This document shows positions 42,546 through 51,305 of a DNA stretch of 56,074 nucleotides, piece after piece. This DNA comes from Actinomycetota bacterium (lineage in GTDB: Bacteria; Actinomycetota; Coriobacteriia; Anaerosomatales; JAUXNU01): NCBI GenBank assembly GCA_030682655.1, contig JAUXNU010000173.1, positions 1-56,074 on the forward strand, in the 5' to 3' direction. Position 1 is the stretch's first letter. Every line of letters starts with the position of its first letter. The notes below the pieces were generated by a model. It saw only the letters and a list, made by a program, of their open reading frames with translations. It made no database searches and was not told the DNA's origin. A program made the translations under genes and the position numbers.

Positions 42546-43106
42546 TCACTCAGCCGTGCCTTCCACCGGCACGATGTCCGGTGGTTCCTTCAATCCTTCT
42601 GAGACATCTTCAACGAGTTGGTTCGTGACCCCGTCGATGTAGCCACTCTGGAAGAGCGCGGCCATGCCGAAGGGACGGTCCGCCTCACCTTCCATGCGGT
42701 CCACGTGCTCGACACCGTCCCACGCGTACACCGTTGTGTGTGCAGTGCCGTCTTCATGGGCTGCTGCAACAAGCACGTTCACCGGACCGGTGCTTTGCTC
42801 ATGGGCTGCGGCGAACAACTTGAATACATCCAGCACGGCAAGCTCACGGCCATCCAACACCTCGATGCCGATGCTCGTCGTTGCGGACTGTGGGTCCACT
42901 TCCGCTCGCACGAGCTGTGTGCCGGGTGCCATCGGCAAGCAAGCGAATCGAGCGGTCGCGCTTGCTTCCGCTGTCGCGATGTTGTCCGATGTCGCCTGTT
43001 GCACGGGAAGCCCGTTCTCCGCCGCGCTCGATCGTGTGGTGCATCCGGATGCACCAAGGAGAACAAGCAGGGCCAGTCCAACATGTCGCAAGCGTCGAGG
43101 CGTCAT
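42546..43106 (-). CDS. Lipoprotein, last gene of a secreted-protein operon
   Basis: A 186-residue lipoprotein with lipobox LGASGC (VGLALLVLLGASGC) and a soluble domain resembling a stress/anti-sigma-associated beta fold (LDGRELAVLDVFKLFAAAHE, VNVLVAAAHEDGTAHTTVY). I recognise no named family. Its ATG overlaps the preceding stop (TGATG), so it is co-translated with the PepSY-like protein. Confidence 0.65.
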   Translation of the reverse strand: MTPRRLRHVGLALLVLLGASGCTTRSSAAENGLPVQQATSDNIATAEASATARFACLPMAPGTQLVRAEVDPQSATTSIGIEVLDGRELAVLDVFKLFAAAHEQSTGPVNVLVAAAHEDGTAHTTVYAWDGVEHVDRMEGEADRPFGMAALFQSGYIDGVTNQLVEDVSEGLKEPPDIVPVEGTAE

Positions 43107-43897
43107 CACTGACAGAGTTCTACGATCGATCCGTCGTGCGCATCGACGATGCCGACATAGGATCCACCGAAGTCCGCGTTGCCGGTCTGGAGTCTCACGG
43201 CCCAGCACAGTCTCTGAGCGCCGTCGAGCGAGCGGGTCACCGTGAGCTCGCAGTTCTCATCGGACCAGATCTTCAGCTTGAAGGCGTCGGCAACCTTCTT
43301 GAGTGCTTCCGACTCGGAGACTGTGGGCTTGAGATCAGCCTCGACCTCGAAGTCCTGGACGCTGGTCGAGAGAAGGATCCCGTCCGGTGTGAACGTCATG
43401 CAGGCGTAGTTGAACGTCCGGACAGGTCCGATGTACTCGCGGTACTGCACGAGATAGGAGACCTCGTTGCCTCCGTCCATCCTCTCCACGTCAATCGTGC
43501 CTCGAGTGGCGCGCAAGTGGCCGAGGTTGTTGTCCATGTACCCTCGCGCCTTGGCTCCGATCGCCTTCTCGCCGAGGTCATCGACCGAGTCGACATCGCG
43601 TTTTGCGGCCATTTCGTAGGCTGCCGTGTTTGCGTATCGGCGCACCTGGCCCGTGGACTCCTCGGCCCAGAACTCGTCGCCGGAATCCTTGTCAACGAAG
43701 CCGTTCATAGGCTCTCCCGACTCGAAGACCGGTATCGAAGGGCGAACGAGGCTCATGCTCCCCCTTCCGGAGAGGTTTCGAGCTTGGACCATGGTTTCGG
43801 CCGAAAACTCGGGGCGGGCCTGCAGCGCGGACACGCATCCGATGACAGCAGCAAGGCACAGGGCTGCCACGGTGACTACTCTCAAGGAAATCTTCAT
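43106..43897 (-). CDS. Secreted/lipid-anchored PepSY-like protein
   Basis: A 263-residue exported protein. The signal VVTVAALCLAAVIGC may be a lipobox. The body contains a PepSY-like half-repeat (KPTVSESEALKKVADAF and later AVRLQTGNADFGGSYVGIVD), as in propeptides and peptidase inhibitors. It lies between a predicted clan CD-like secreted protein and a lipoprotein, so an inhibitor or chaperone role for the first gene's product is conceivable (inference). Confidence 0.65.
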   Translation of the reverse strand: MKISLRVVTVAALCLAAVIGCVSALQARPEFSAETMVQARNLSGRGSMSLVRPSIPVFESGEPMNGFVDKDSGDEFWAEESTGQVRRYANTAAYEMAAKRDVDSVDDLGEKAIGAKARGYMDNNLGHLRATRGTIDVERMDGGNEVSYLVQYREYIGPVRTFNYACMTFTPDGILLSTSVQDFEVEADLKPTVSESEALKKVADAFKLKIWSDENCELTVTRSLDGAQRLCWAVRLQTGNADFGGSYVGIVDAHDGSIVELCQ

Positions 43898-43907
43898 GCC
43901 CGGCCTC

Positions 43908-44669
43908 CTATATCTTTCCGTTTATGCCGTAGGCCCGATGGTACTGGTAGCCGTAGTAGCTCCCGTTGTACAGGAGTACCTGGTCTCTGCCATCATCCAT
44001 CGCTTCGCTGTTGTAGCCGCCCTCGTACAGTGTCTTCCAGTAGCGCGCAGCGAAGTTGTACTGGATCGACTTGCCGTTCGTCCCCACTCCACCGAAGTAG
44101 ATCGTGTCGTAGAACCCCACCGTGGTGTCCACACCCTCTGCGCAGCACACACTAGCGATGTTCGTCGTGCCGTAGGCTGTGTCGCATCCTTGGAGGACCA
44201 TCCACTTCACGTAGGGGACGCTGGACAGCGTGTTCACCCGCATGTAGCCCCCGCACGTCTCGTAGCGGACTCCGATGCTGTGTCCATGAACGCCCCAGTC
44301 ATAGCTCGACTGATATAGGCAGCTCATCTTGAAGGCGTAGTCGTCCTTTGGCCGAGCAGCGAGACCGAAATAGCCGCCATGGCTGATCACGTTGATGATG
44401 TCGTAGTTGTAGGCGTCGATCCCGGCCAGCTTGGTGTAGATATTGAGACCTAGACCTCGGTCCCGGTCCATCGTCGTGTAGCCCTTGAGCTGCTGGTAGT
44501 AGGCCGAACGTGCTGCGGCGTCGTACATGTCGACGTTGTAGTAGGGCCACACTTGCCAGTCGTAGCCGTAGTTTGTCGCCCGCTTGGCCAGCGCCACACT
44601 CGGTGACAGCATTGCCGCAAGAATGAAGCAGACCGAGATTGCGAGCAGGAATCGTGACTTTCTCTGCAT
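43908..44669 (-). CDS. Secreted protein with caspase-fold-like His/Cys motifs
   Basis: A 253-residue protein with signal peptide FLLAISVCFILAAMLSPSVA and cleavage after ALA. The body holds IINVISHGGYFGL and, about 60 residues later, VKWMVLQGCDTAYG. This His-Gly then hydrophobic-xx-Cys order is that of clan CD cysteine peptidases (gingipain, clostripain, caspase). Tyr- and Gly-rich segments surround it. The assignment is by pattern only. ATG 44669 with GGAGGAG upstream. First gene of the three-gene operon; IS copy 2 lies 100 bp upstream. Confidence 0.65.
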   Translation of the reverse strand: MQRKSRFLLAISVCFILAAMLSPSVALAKRATNYGYDWQVWPYYNVDMYDAAARSAYYQQLKGYTTMDRDRGLGLNIYTKLAGIDAYNYDIINVISHGGYFGLAARPKDDYAFKMSCLYQSSYDWGVHGHSIGVRYETCGGYMRVNTLSSVPYVKWMVLQGCDTAYGTTNIASVCCAEGVDTTVGFYDTIYFGGVGTNGKSIQYNFAARYWKTLYEGGYNSEAMDDGRDQVLLYNGSYYGYQYHRAYGINGKI

Positions 44670-44768
44670 AGCACGTACTCCTCCCCGTTCGTGGTGCATG
44701 GACATTCCCCCGGAGGGAGCGTATCCTCGCCGCCAGCGTATGTCCAGGACCGATACTTGAGTGCTTAG

Positions 44769-46421
44769 CCTCGACCCCACGAAGCAATCGGGATTTCTGC
44801 TTGAAGTAGAAGACGGTGACCTCTGAGCTGGGATAATGGTAGTCACGACACAGCCAAAGTCCCCACAAGAAAGGTCACCGTACAAGTGAAAGCTACCACG
44901 GTTCGCATCCCTGTTGAAGTCACCTGCGACGCTGAGGGCCTCACGTCTCGCGCCGGCACCGCTCTGCTCACCGGTCTTTGTGATCGCATCGGCCTGACCG
45001 CCAGCCTCGTCTCAGGCCTTCGCGTGCATTCCCGGAATGTCGCCCACGAGCCCGGGCGCATAGTGCGAGACATCGCCGTCATGCTCGCCGGCGGTGGGGA
45101 CCGCCTCACCGATCTGGGCGCGCTCCGGGACCAGGAGGGCTCTTCGGACCGGTGGCCTCAGACACGACGGCCCGACGTTGCATCGAGCGCATGGACGAGA
45201 CGATGCTCATGCGCGTGTGCGATGCGCGGGCCGCTTCGCGTGCCCGTGTGTGGAGGCTGGCCGGTGCTCCCGGGCGCGTGATCCTCGACATAGACGCCAC
45301 GATCGTCACCTCGCACTCGGACAAGGGGTACGCCGCGGGCACCTACAAGGGCGGATACGGCTTCCACCCTCTGCTGTGCTTCGGGGCCGCCACGGGAGAA
45401 GCTCTCGCAGGGATACTGCGGCCGGGTAACGCCGGAGCCAACACCGCGGCAGACCACATCGAGGTGCTTGACGCGGCACTCGCCCAGCTGCCCGCGGGCT
45501 TCGCGCGTCCCGGTACGCTCGTGCGCTGCGACTCGGCCGGCGCCACGCACGCCTTCCTCTCCGCCGTGGTGGAGAGAGGGCCTCTCTTCACGGTGGGGTG
45601 CGATCTGTCAGGCCGTGTGCGTGACGCGATACTCGCACCGCCCGAGAGCGCCTGGATCCCCGCGCTCGACGCCGCCGGCGTTCCTCGCGGCGGTGCATGG
45701 GCCGCTGGACTCTCCATCGGCCTGCCGGGCTGGCCACAGGGCACGCGTGCGATCTGCAGACGTGAGATCCCGCACCCCGGTGCTCAGCTCAGCCTCACCG
45801 ATCACGACGGTCACCGCTTCCAGGTCACGCTCACCGATCAGAAGGGCTCGCGTATCGCACGCCTCGAGCAGCCGCACCGCAGCCGGGCGGCGATCGAGGA
45901 CTCGATCAGGTGCGCCAAGGCGAGCGGGCTGCGCAACATGCCCTTCCACAGCTTCCCCAAGAACGAGGCGTGGCTACAGCTCGCGCTCATGGGACGCGAT
46001 CTCGTGGCCCGGACCAAGATGCTCCTGCTCGAAGGAGCCTCCCTGGCCACTGCCGGACCCGAGACTCTGAGATACCGCCTGTTCCACGTCGCAGGACGGA
46101 TCCGCACGGGGTCCCGGCGACTCAAGCTCAGACTCCAGCGAGGGTGGGAGTGGGGGCCGGCGATCATCGGCGCGTTCGCGCGACTCAGAGCGCTGCCCAC
46201 GGGCTGAGCATCCCGGTCAGCGACCCCGACACGAAGCGCCACCCAGCAGGGGCGCGTCTTGTCGCGCCCGGAGACAGGCGGAAGTCACCCGGGAAGACCC
46301 CCCGGGGCACTCTGGGGTCGCCACCACGCTCCAGGCGACGCTCAGACGGATGCGATATCGTGACACTGGGTCGGATTCTGGACTTCAGGACCGGATCGGA
46401 GTCCTTCGTGGGGAATCGAGG
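44769..46421 (+). mobile_element. IS1380-family element, copy 2 (1653 bp)
   Basis: Terminal repeats are CCTCGA--CCCCACGAAG (44769-44784) and the complement of CCTCGATTCCCCACGAAG (46404-46421), differing by a 2-bp gap. The flanks are TTAG (44765-44768) and CTAG (46422-46425), so the target duplication has probably mutated once. It encodes a plus-strand transposase broken by a 1-bp deletion. A GGGATAAT -10-like element (44831-44838) before the gene is shared with copy 1. The protein is clearly diverged from copy 1, so these are two IS species or subgroups. Confidence 0.9.
44886..46207 (+). pseudogene. IS1380-family transposase, single-base frameshift near the N-terminus
   Basis: The GTG start at 44886 opens a frame (LTSRAGTALLTGLCDRIGLT, VAHEPGRIVRDIAVMLAGGG, TDLGALRDQ) that fails at about 45135. 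The rest continues in the frame from 45152 (VASDTTARRCIERMD by alignment, VILDIDATIVTSHSDKG, CDSAGATHAFLSAVVERG, KGSRIARLEQPHRSRAAIED) to 46207. Copy 1 has six bases between the CAG and CTCTTC codons where this copy has five. The broken site differs from that in copy 1. Confidence 0.9.
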
Positions 46422-46435
46422 CTAGGGGAGGGGTA

Positions 46436-47770
46436 GTGGGAGGGTCTTCATCGACCGTTCGCGCGCGCCGTGAAGAGCGGGGCGGTGGATCGGTGCTCGG
46501 GGTGGCGATGGTAGTCCTCGGACTGCTGTCGCTCGCGGCCCTGCAGTACGTGATGCCCATCTCGTCGCGCTATCCGGGCTCGATCAACCCGCCCGGGGCA
46601 CGGCAGTGGGCACAGTGGCTGGGCGGTGGATTCCCGATGCCGATGAGCGTCGAGACGTTCCTGTGGTCGTTTCGAGCAATCGTTGTGGTTGTTTGGATCG
46701 GCTACGCGCTCGTTGTGTACTCAGGGCTGCGGCGCGGTATCACCCGGCCGATGAGGATCCTGGCGGTGGCGGCTGCTCTCGCGGTCGTGCTTGCCTTCCT
46801 GTTCCCGCCTTCGCTATCGCACGACCTGTACGCGTACCTCGGGTACGCCCGGATGGGTGCGCTGTACGATCTCAATCCGTACGTCCACTCACTCCAGGAG
46901 ATTGCGCGACAGGGAGATGTTGCTGCAGTCCACTACCCCACTCCGCTCCCAAGCGTCTATGGCCCGGTGTGGACGCTTCTTTCCTCGGGCATCGCGTGGC
47001 TCCTGAGCAGCGCAGCGCTTCCCGCGCAGCTTGTGGCGCTCAAGCTGGTCGAGGTCGCCGCTCTCATTGGAGGGGCCGTGTCAGCCCGCGCGATTGCTCG
47101 CGTATGGGACCCCCGTCACGCCGACCTTGCGCTCGTAGCGTTCGCGCTCAATCCGCTGCTCCTACTCGAGGGCCCGGGCAACGGGCACAACGACGTGCTC
47201 ATGGTTGCACTGATGCTTGCGGGGATTGCGCTGGTGTTGCGCTCTTCATGGAAACTCGGCTTCCTGGTTCTGGGCGTATCAGTCGGCGTGAAGTTCGTGA
47301 GTCTGGCGATCGTGCCCTGGCTGGTCCTTGAGATGGTCAGGCGGATGTCGTGGAGAAGGGCGGCGGGACGAACTGCCGTGTCCGGGGTGCTCGTTCTTGC
47401 CCCCGTACTCTTGGCGCTTCTGCCCTTCTGGACAGGGCCCGGGACACTCTGGGGCCTGGGCGCCATGTACAACACGCGATCGTCGGGAGACACCACCATG
47501 CGTGCCGGCGTCGTGTTCGTGGTGTTCCTCTATGCAGTGCTGACAGTCTGGGTCTGGCGGGGAAGGGGCGAGCGTCTGGCGCCGGCCTGGACCCTGTGGT
47601 CGACCGCGGGCATTCTGTTCGCCATACCGGGGATCCTGCCCTGGTACCTGTCGTGGCCGACAAGCGTCACACTCACGCGGTGGGACCGTCGGCAGGCGGT
47701 CATATCAGTGGCATGCATGGTCCTTGGCGTGCGTTGGATGCTGTACTACACGGCGCTCAGGGGCGGTTGA
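46436..47770 (+). CDS. GT-C polyprenyl-phosphate-mannose-type glycosyltransferase (MptB-like)
   Basis: A 444-residue polytopic membrane protein with about 11-12 helices. The first extracytoplasmic loop after a membrane helix carries SHDLYAYLGYARMGALYDLN, the acidic motif typical of actinobacterial mannosyltransferases of the MptA/MptB/DUF2029 kind, and LNPLLLLEGPGNGHNDVLMV follows. It would add sugars from a lipid-linked donor to wall polysaccharide or lipoglycan. GTG 46436 follows GGGGAGGGG, only 15 bp from the end of IS copy 2, so its original promoter may have been displaced. Confidence 0.8.
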   Translation: MGGSSSTVRARREERGGGSVLGVAMVVLGLLSLAALQYVMPISSRYPGSINPPGARQWAQWLGGGFPMPMSVETFLWSFRAIVVVVWIGYALVVYSGLRRGITRPMRILAVAAALAVVLAFLFPPSLSHDLYAYLGYARMGALYDLNPYVHSLQEIARQGDVAAVHYPTPLPSVYGPVWTLLSSGIAWLLSSAALPAQLVALKLVEVAALIGGAVSARAIARVWDPRHADLALVAFALNPLLLLEGPGNGHNDVLMVALMLAGIALVLRSSWKLGFLVLGVSVGVKFVSLAIVPWLVLEMVRRMSWRRAAGRTAVSGVLVLAPVLLALLPFWTGPGTLWGLGAMYNTRSSGDTTMRAGVVFVVFLYAVLTVWVWRGRGERLAPAWTLWSTAGILFAIPGILPWYLSWPTSVTLTRWDRRQAVISVACMVLGVRWMLYYTALRGG

Positions 47771-48389
47771 TTGCAGCCGGGTGCTCTCGCGGAACAGGCG
47801 GCTGCCTGGTGAGGAGCGACGTCAGCCACGAGCCCAGAATCGCACATCCGTCCGTGGTCAGATGGTGCGAGGCCGTTGAGTCGAAGAGCAGCTCCGCCCG
47901 GGTGCCGAACTCATCGTCGGCATCCCACCACAGCAGCGCCACGGGTACCCTCGGAAGCGCCGGGATGCGCCACGCGCGATCGGCGAGCCCTGGGAGGCTC
48001 TCAGCCCCGAGGCGTTCGGCGGCGGCGGCGAGCTGCTCTGGCTGCGGTGCGAACCGGCGGACGATCTGCGCGCTTGTGTAGCCACGGAACGCCGTGACAT
48101 AGAAGGACGCGTCCGGCAGGTCTGCGAAGGAGATCCACGTCCCGCTGGGCGTCGAGCCGTCCGACAATGCCAGGTAGTACACGAGAAGCGCGGCGACGTG
48201 CGGAGGGGAGGGAGCCTCGCCGAGGAAGACCTCGAAGGCCGGATAGGCTACCGACGCCAGCGTGCCGAAGAACGGCAGCCTGAACGCGAGCCCCGCCGCG
48301 TCCCATTCGGCCCCGATTCGGGCAGCGGCAGCAGCCGGCTCCAGCCCGGCGGCCTTCTCCCGTGCGACCTTCAATGCGTCGTCACCCAT
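47757..48389 (-). CDS. DUF3786 domain protein
   Basis: A 210-residue soluble protein matching DUF3786: LVYYLALSDGSTPSGTWISF, ADLPDASFYVTAFRGYTSAQ, PVALLWWDADDEFGTRAELL and LFDSTASHHLTTDGCAILGS. The family occurs in strict anaerobes, often near corrinoid or metal-cofactor enzymes; its function is unknown. ATG 48389 with GGAGGC upstream; the open frame running further to 48782 belongs to a decayed CWB2 gene. It overlaps the convergent GT-C gene by 14 bp. Confidence 0.8.
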   Translation of the reverse strand: MGDDALKVAREKAAGLEPAAAAARIGAEWDAAGLAFRLPFFGTLASVAYPAFEVFLGEAPSPPHVAALLVYYLALSDGSTPSGTWISFADLPDASFYVTAFRGYTSAQIVRRFAPQPEQLAAAAERLGAESLPGLADRAWRIPALPRVPVALLWWDADDEFGTRAELLFDSTASHHLTTDGCAILGSWLTSLLTRQPPVPREHPAAINRP

Positions 48390-48448
48390 AGGCGAAGCCT
48401 CCAGCCAGCCGCACGTGCACGTGTGATGTTGCCCATCGCATGCGTCGT

Positions 48449-48782
48449 CTACGGTACCAGGGCGGCGTTGATGTCGCCTAGTGTTTCCGCGTCGATGCTG
48501 GCGACACCGCCGAAGACGAACGCCCTGCCGGTCGCTGTCGTGTGCTCTCTCAGGAAGGTTCCGCTCGGAGCCGGAAGCGACGTCGGCCGGGTCAACACGA
48601 GGCAACCCTTGTTGACCGGCGAGAAGGTAGATGCGGTGTACCATGTTCGGCTTGGCCGCGCTCAGGGTGTCGGTGCCCCCGCTCGTGAACGGCTTGCCGG
48701 GGATGACCTCGTCGTCGAGATCGAGCACGGCGGCAGGAGCGGTGAGCTGCACGAGGATTGAGCACATCAAGACCACGAGCAT
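48449..48782 (-). pseudogene. Decayed CWB2 surface-protein gene (N- and C-terminal ends fused out of frame)
   Basis: From 48782 one frame reads as a signal peptide (VVLMCSILVQLTAPAAV) and the start of a CWB2-type mature protein (LDDEVIPGKPFTSGGTDTLS, MVHRIYLLAGQQG), to about 48606. From about 48602 another frame reads LTRPTSLPAPSGTFLREHTT then GRAFVFGGVASIDAETLG and stops at 48449-48451, the end of a CWB2 repeat. The middle of the gene, normally hundreds of codons, is missing. Confidence 0.65.
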
Positions 48783-48928
48783 GCCGATAAGAACAGCCTT
48801 CGAGACGCGCCCCTAACACGCAACTCCCACGAATGCTCACCCCTCAGCGAACGAGACCAAGACGCCCTCCTGCGGAGCGTGTACCCAACACCCACGGCCC
48901 CGTGCGGTCGCCAATCAGCCGCGAAGGC

Positions 48929-50059
48929 CTAGGATTCGCACTCCTTGGCGACGGCACGGAGCACCTTTGGCACGGCACGGAACGGCACAGCGCCAGCAGC
49001 CGCGTTATCGACTGCTCCGCACGTGTAAATGTCGAGTTCGGGGCAGTAGAAGAGCCAGCAGCCTGTCGACCCGGTGTGACCAACAACCGCGGGCACCGCA
49101 CCGAAGGGTGTCAGCCACCTCGGCAAAGCGAAGCGCATCGTGCCCAGTCCGTAGGCGATCGGCCAGCCCGGCAGTCGGGGCGTACCCGGGTCGAACCCGA
49201 AGGTGTTCCAGTGCTGTTGCATGAGTGTGGCAGTGGCCGGGTCGTCGAACGCCATGCCGCTCAGTAGCGCCCGCATGAAAGCGAACTGGTCAGCCACGGT
49301 GCTGTACATGTCGCCCAGGGACTTGAGCAGCCGAGGAAGCTCGAGCATCTCCCCGCCGGCCCAGAGCGCGGATGGCGCGGTCGGCGTCCCGGGCGGTTCG
49401 ACTCCTGCCGCCCATGTGCGCAGTAGGCCGAGGGGTTCGAGCAGTTCCGTCGCGAGTGCTTCGTGCCAGGCGTGCCCGGAGACCGCCTCGATGATCGCGA
49501 TGGCAAGTGCGAAGTTGGTGTCCGAGTAGCGCGCCCGCACGCTCTGTTCGGTGAGCAAAGGCTGCGGTGGAAAGTGCGGCGTGAGGTCATCTCTTACGGT
49601 GCGGCAGATCTCGTCGATTTCTAAGTCGCGGTCACCTTCGGCAAGGATGCGGTCGATCAGCCGCGGTCCGGTCCTCGGCTTGTCCTCCAGGTAGTCAGGA
49701 AGGCCGGACGTGTGACTCAGCAAGTGGCGCACGGTGATTGCGCCGGTGTGGTCGGCACCGTCAAACACATGTAGCCGGTTTGCCAGTCCACTAGGCAGGT
49801 AGGCGGCGAACGGCTCATCCAGTCCCACCTCATCGCGTTCGACCAGCCGCAGCACCACCGCTGCGATGTAGAGCTTGGTGACGCTCGCAACGAAGTACGG
49901 GGTGTCGGCTGTCATCGGACGACCGGTGTTGTCCGCATCACCTGTCGCGCCAGCCCAAGCGAAGGCTCCATCGCCGCTCTCGACCGCAAGCACGGCATGG
50001 TGGACTCCGGGCTTCTTAGCGAGTCCCGAAAGCAGGGACTCAAGCGCAGGTGAAATCAC
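48929..50059 (-). CDS. Beta-lactamase-fold serine hydrolase (class C / DD-peptidase-like)
   Basis: The 376-residue protein has the three motifs of the serine beta-lactamase-like family: SxxK in FVASVTKLYIAAVVL (about residue 59), YxN in ARYSDTNFALAIAI and the HTG triad VVGHTGSTGCWLFY. HLLSHTSGLPDY is also typical. No signal peptide is evident, so it is probably a cytoplasmic esterase or peptidase rather than a wall enzyme. ATG 50059. Confidence 0.87.
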   Translation of the reverse strand: MISPALESLLSGLAKKPGVHHAVLAVESGDGAFAWAGATGDADNTGRPMTADTPYFVASVTKLYIAAVVLRLVERDEVGLDEPFAAYLPSGLANRLHVFDGADHTGAITVRHLLSHTSGLPDYLEDKPRTGPRLIDRILAEGDRDLEIDEICRTVRDDLTPHFPPQPLLTEQSVRARYSDTNFALAIAIIEAVSGHAWHEALATELLEPLGLLRTWAAGVEPPGTPTAPSALWAGGEMLELPRLLKSLGDMYSTVADQFAFMRALLSGMAFDDPATATLMQQHWNTFGFDPGTPRLPGWPIAYGLGTMRFALPRWLTPFGAVPAVVGHTGSTGCWLFYCPELDIYTCGAVDNAAAGAVPFRAVPKVLRAVAKECES

Positions 50060-50272
50060 GGGGCGCTCCTCGGAATCGGCGTCATGTCAGGCGCCTGGCG
50101 CCGAGCACTCATCGGCGTCCGCGTGCAATCGCGCCACCCGTATCGTGAAAGCGGAGCCAGATGAGAATTGTCTGTGCTGTGGGACGCGAGACGCCCGAGT
50201 ACATTGTAGCGGAGGGTAGAATCCCCACGGAGTCGCTTCCCGAGCGGCACCGACCCTTCCTAGCGCGCCGCG

Positions 50273-50281
50273 TGCTATATT
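50273..50281 (+). promoter_or_regulatory. Extended -10 promoter of the CoA-dehydratase-type operon
   Basis: TG-C-TATATT with TATATT at 50276-50281, and no clear -35 box. The transcript would start near 50288, 40 bp before the GTG. The region 50060-50270 shows no gene. Confidence 0.5.
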
Positions 50282-50327
50282 CTCCCCCACGCCGCACTCG
50301 ACGGTTGGGTGCCGAGAGGGGTTTCGC

Positions 50328-51305
50328 GTGGCCGACGCGATCCGCATAGGACTCCCACGATCGATGCTCTACCACAAGTACCACGTGCTCTGGTCGACGT
50401 TCTTCGAGGAACTCGGCTGCGAGACCGTGGTGAGTCCGCCCACCAACAAGTGGCTGCTCGAGCGCGGGGCCTCGCTCGCGGTGGACGAGTCCTGCTTGTC
50501 CATGAAGATCTTCCTCGGGCATGTCGAGGCTTTGCGCGGCCGTGCGGACTACGTGCTTGTGCCCGCGATCGCCTCCCTGTACCCGCGCGAGGATGCATGC
50601 GTGAAACTCATGGGTGCGTACGACATTGCGCGCCATTCGGTCGAGGGCGTGTCCCTCATCACGTACGTCGTAGATGAGCAGCGGGGCATCTCGGAGAAGC
50701 GTGAGATGTTGCGGTTGGGACGGAAGTTCTGCCGAAACCCCCTCCGGGTGCGTGCGGCGTACCATCGCGCGAGACTCAACCTCCGGGCCCACGAGCGCGA
50801 GTTGGCGCGCGAACAGCAGTCGCTCGTCGACGCACCACGGGACCGTCTGCGTATTCTCATCGTCGGACACGCCTACAACCTGGCCGACGAGTTCATCGGC
50901 GCTCCCATCAAGCGGTACCTGGAGTCCCTGGACGTGACAGTACTCGACTCCGAAGCGCTCGACCACGAGGTGGCTCGTAGCCTGTACGCGCACATCTCCA
51001 CGGACGTCAAGTGGACTTACAACAAGCAGCTCCTTGGCGCGGTGGAGTACTACCGCGACAAGGTCGACGGGATGATCTTCCTGGTGGCCTTTCCGTGTGG
51101 GCCGGACTCGCTCATGGTCGAGCTTTGCCAGCGCAGGGTGAAAGACGTTCCGATTGCCATCCTGGTGCTGGACGAGTTGTCCAGTGAGACCGGGCTGCGT
51201 ACGCGCATGGAGAGTTTCGTGGATATCCTGATGATGGGCAGGGCCGCTGATGGTCGCAGCGCGGCCCCGCAAGGAGAGCCGGAGGCGATCCGTGGAACCG
51301 CCTAG
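50328..51305 (+). CDS. 2-hydroxyacyl-CoA-dehydratase-related protein, DUF2229/COG3580 type (first)
   Basis: A 325-residue protein of the group that accompanies or is fused to acyl-CoA dehydratase activases: IRIGLPRSMLYHKYHVLWST, CETVVSPPTNKWLLERG, DESCLSMKIFLGHVEAL, GHAYNLADEFIGAPIKRYLE and VAFPCGPDSLMVELC. Conserved cysteines in these contexts could bind an iron-sulfur cluster. It forms an operon with the next two genes (overlap of 14 bp, then 8 bp). GTG 50328 with GAGAGGGG upstream. The metabolic role of these triads is not established. Confidence 0.82.
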   Translation: MADAIRIGLPRSMLYHKYHVLWSTFFEELGCETVVSPPTNKWLLERGASLAVDESCLSMKIFLGHVEALRGRADYVLVPAIASLYPREDACVKLMGAYDIARHSVEGVSLITYVVDEQRGISEKREMLRLGRKFCRNPLRVRAAYHRARLNLRAHERELAREQQSLVDAPRDRLRILIVGHAYNLADEFIGAPIKRYLESLDVTVLDSEALDHEVARSLYAHISTDVKWTYNKQLLGAVEYYRDKVDGMIFLVAFPCGPDSLMVELCQRRVKDVPIAILVLDELSSETGLRTRMESFVDILMMGRAADGRSAAPQGEPEAIRGTA

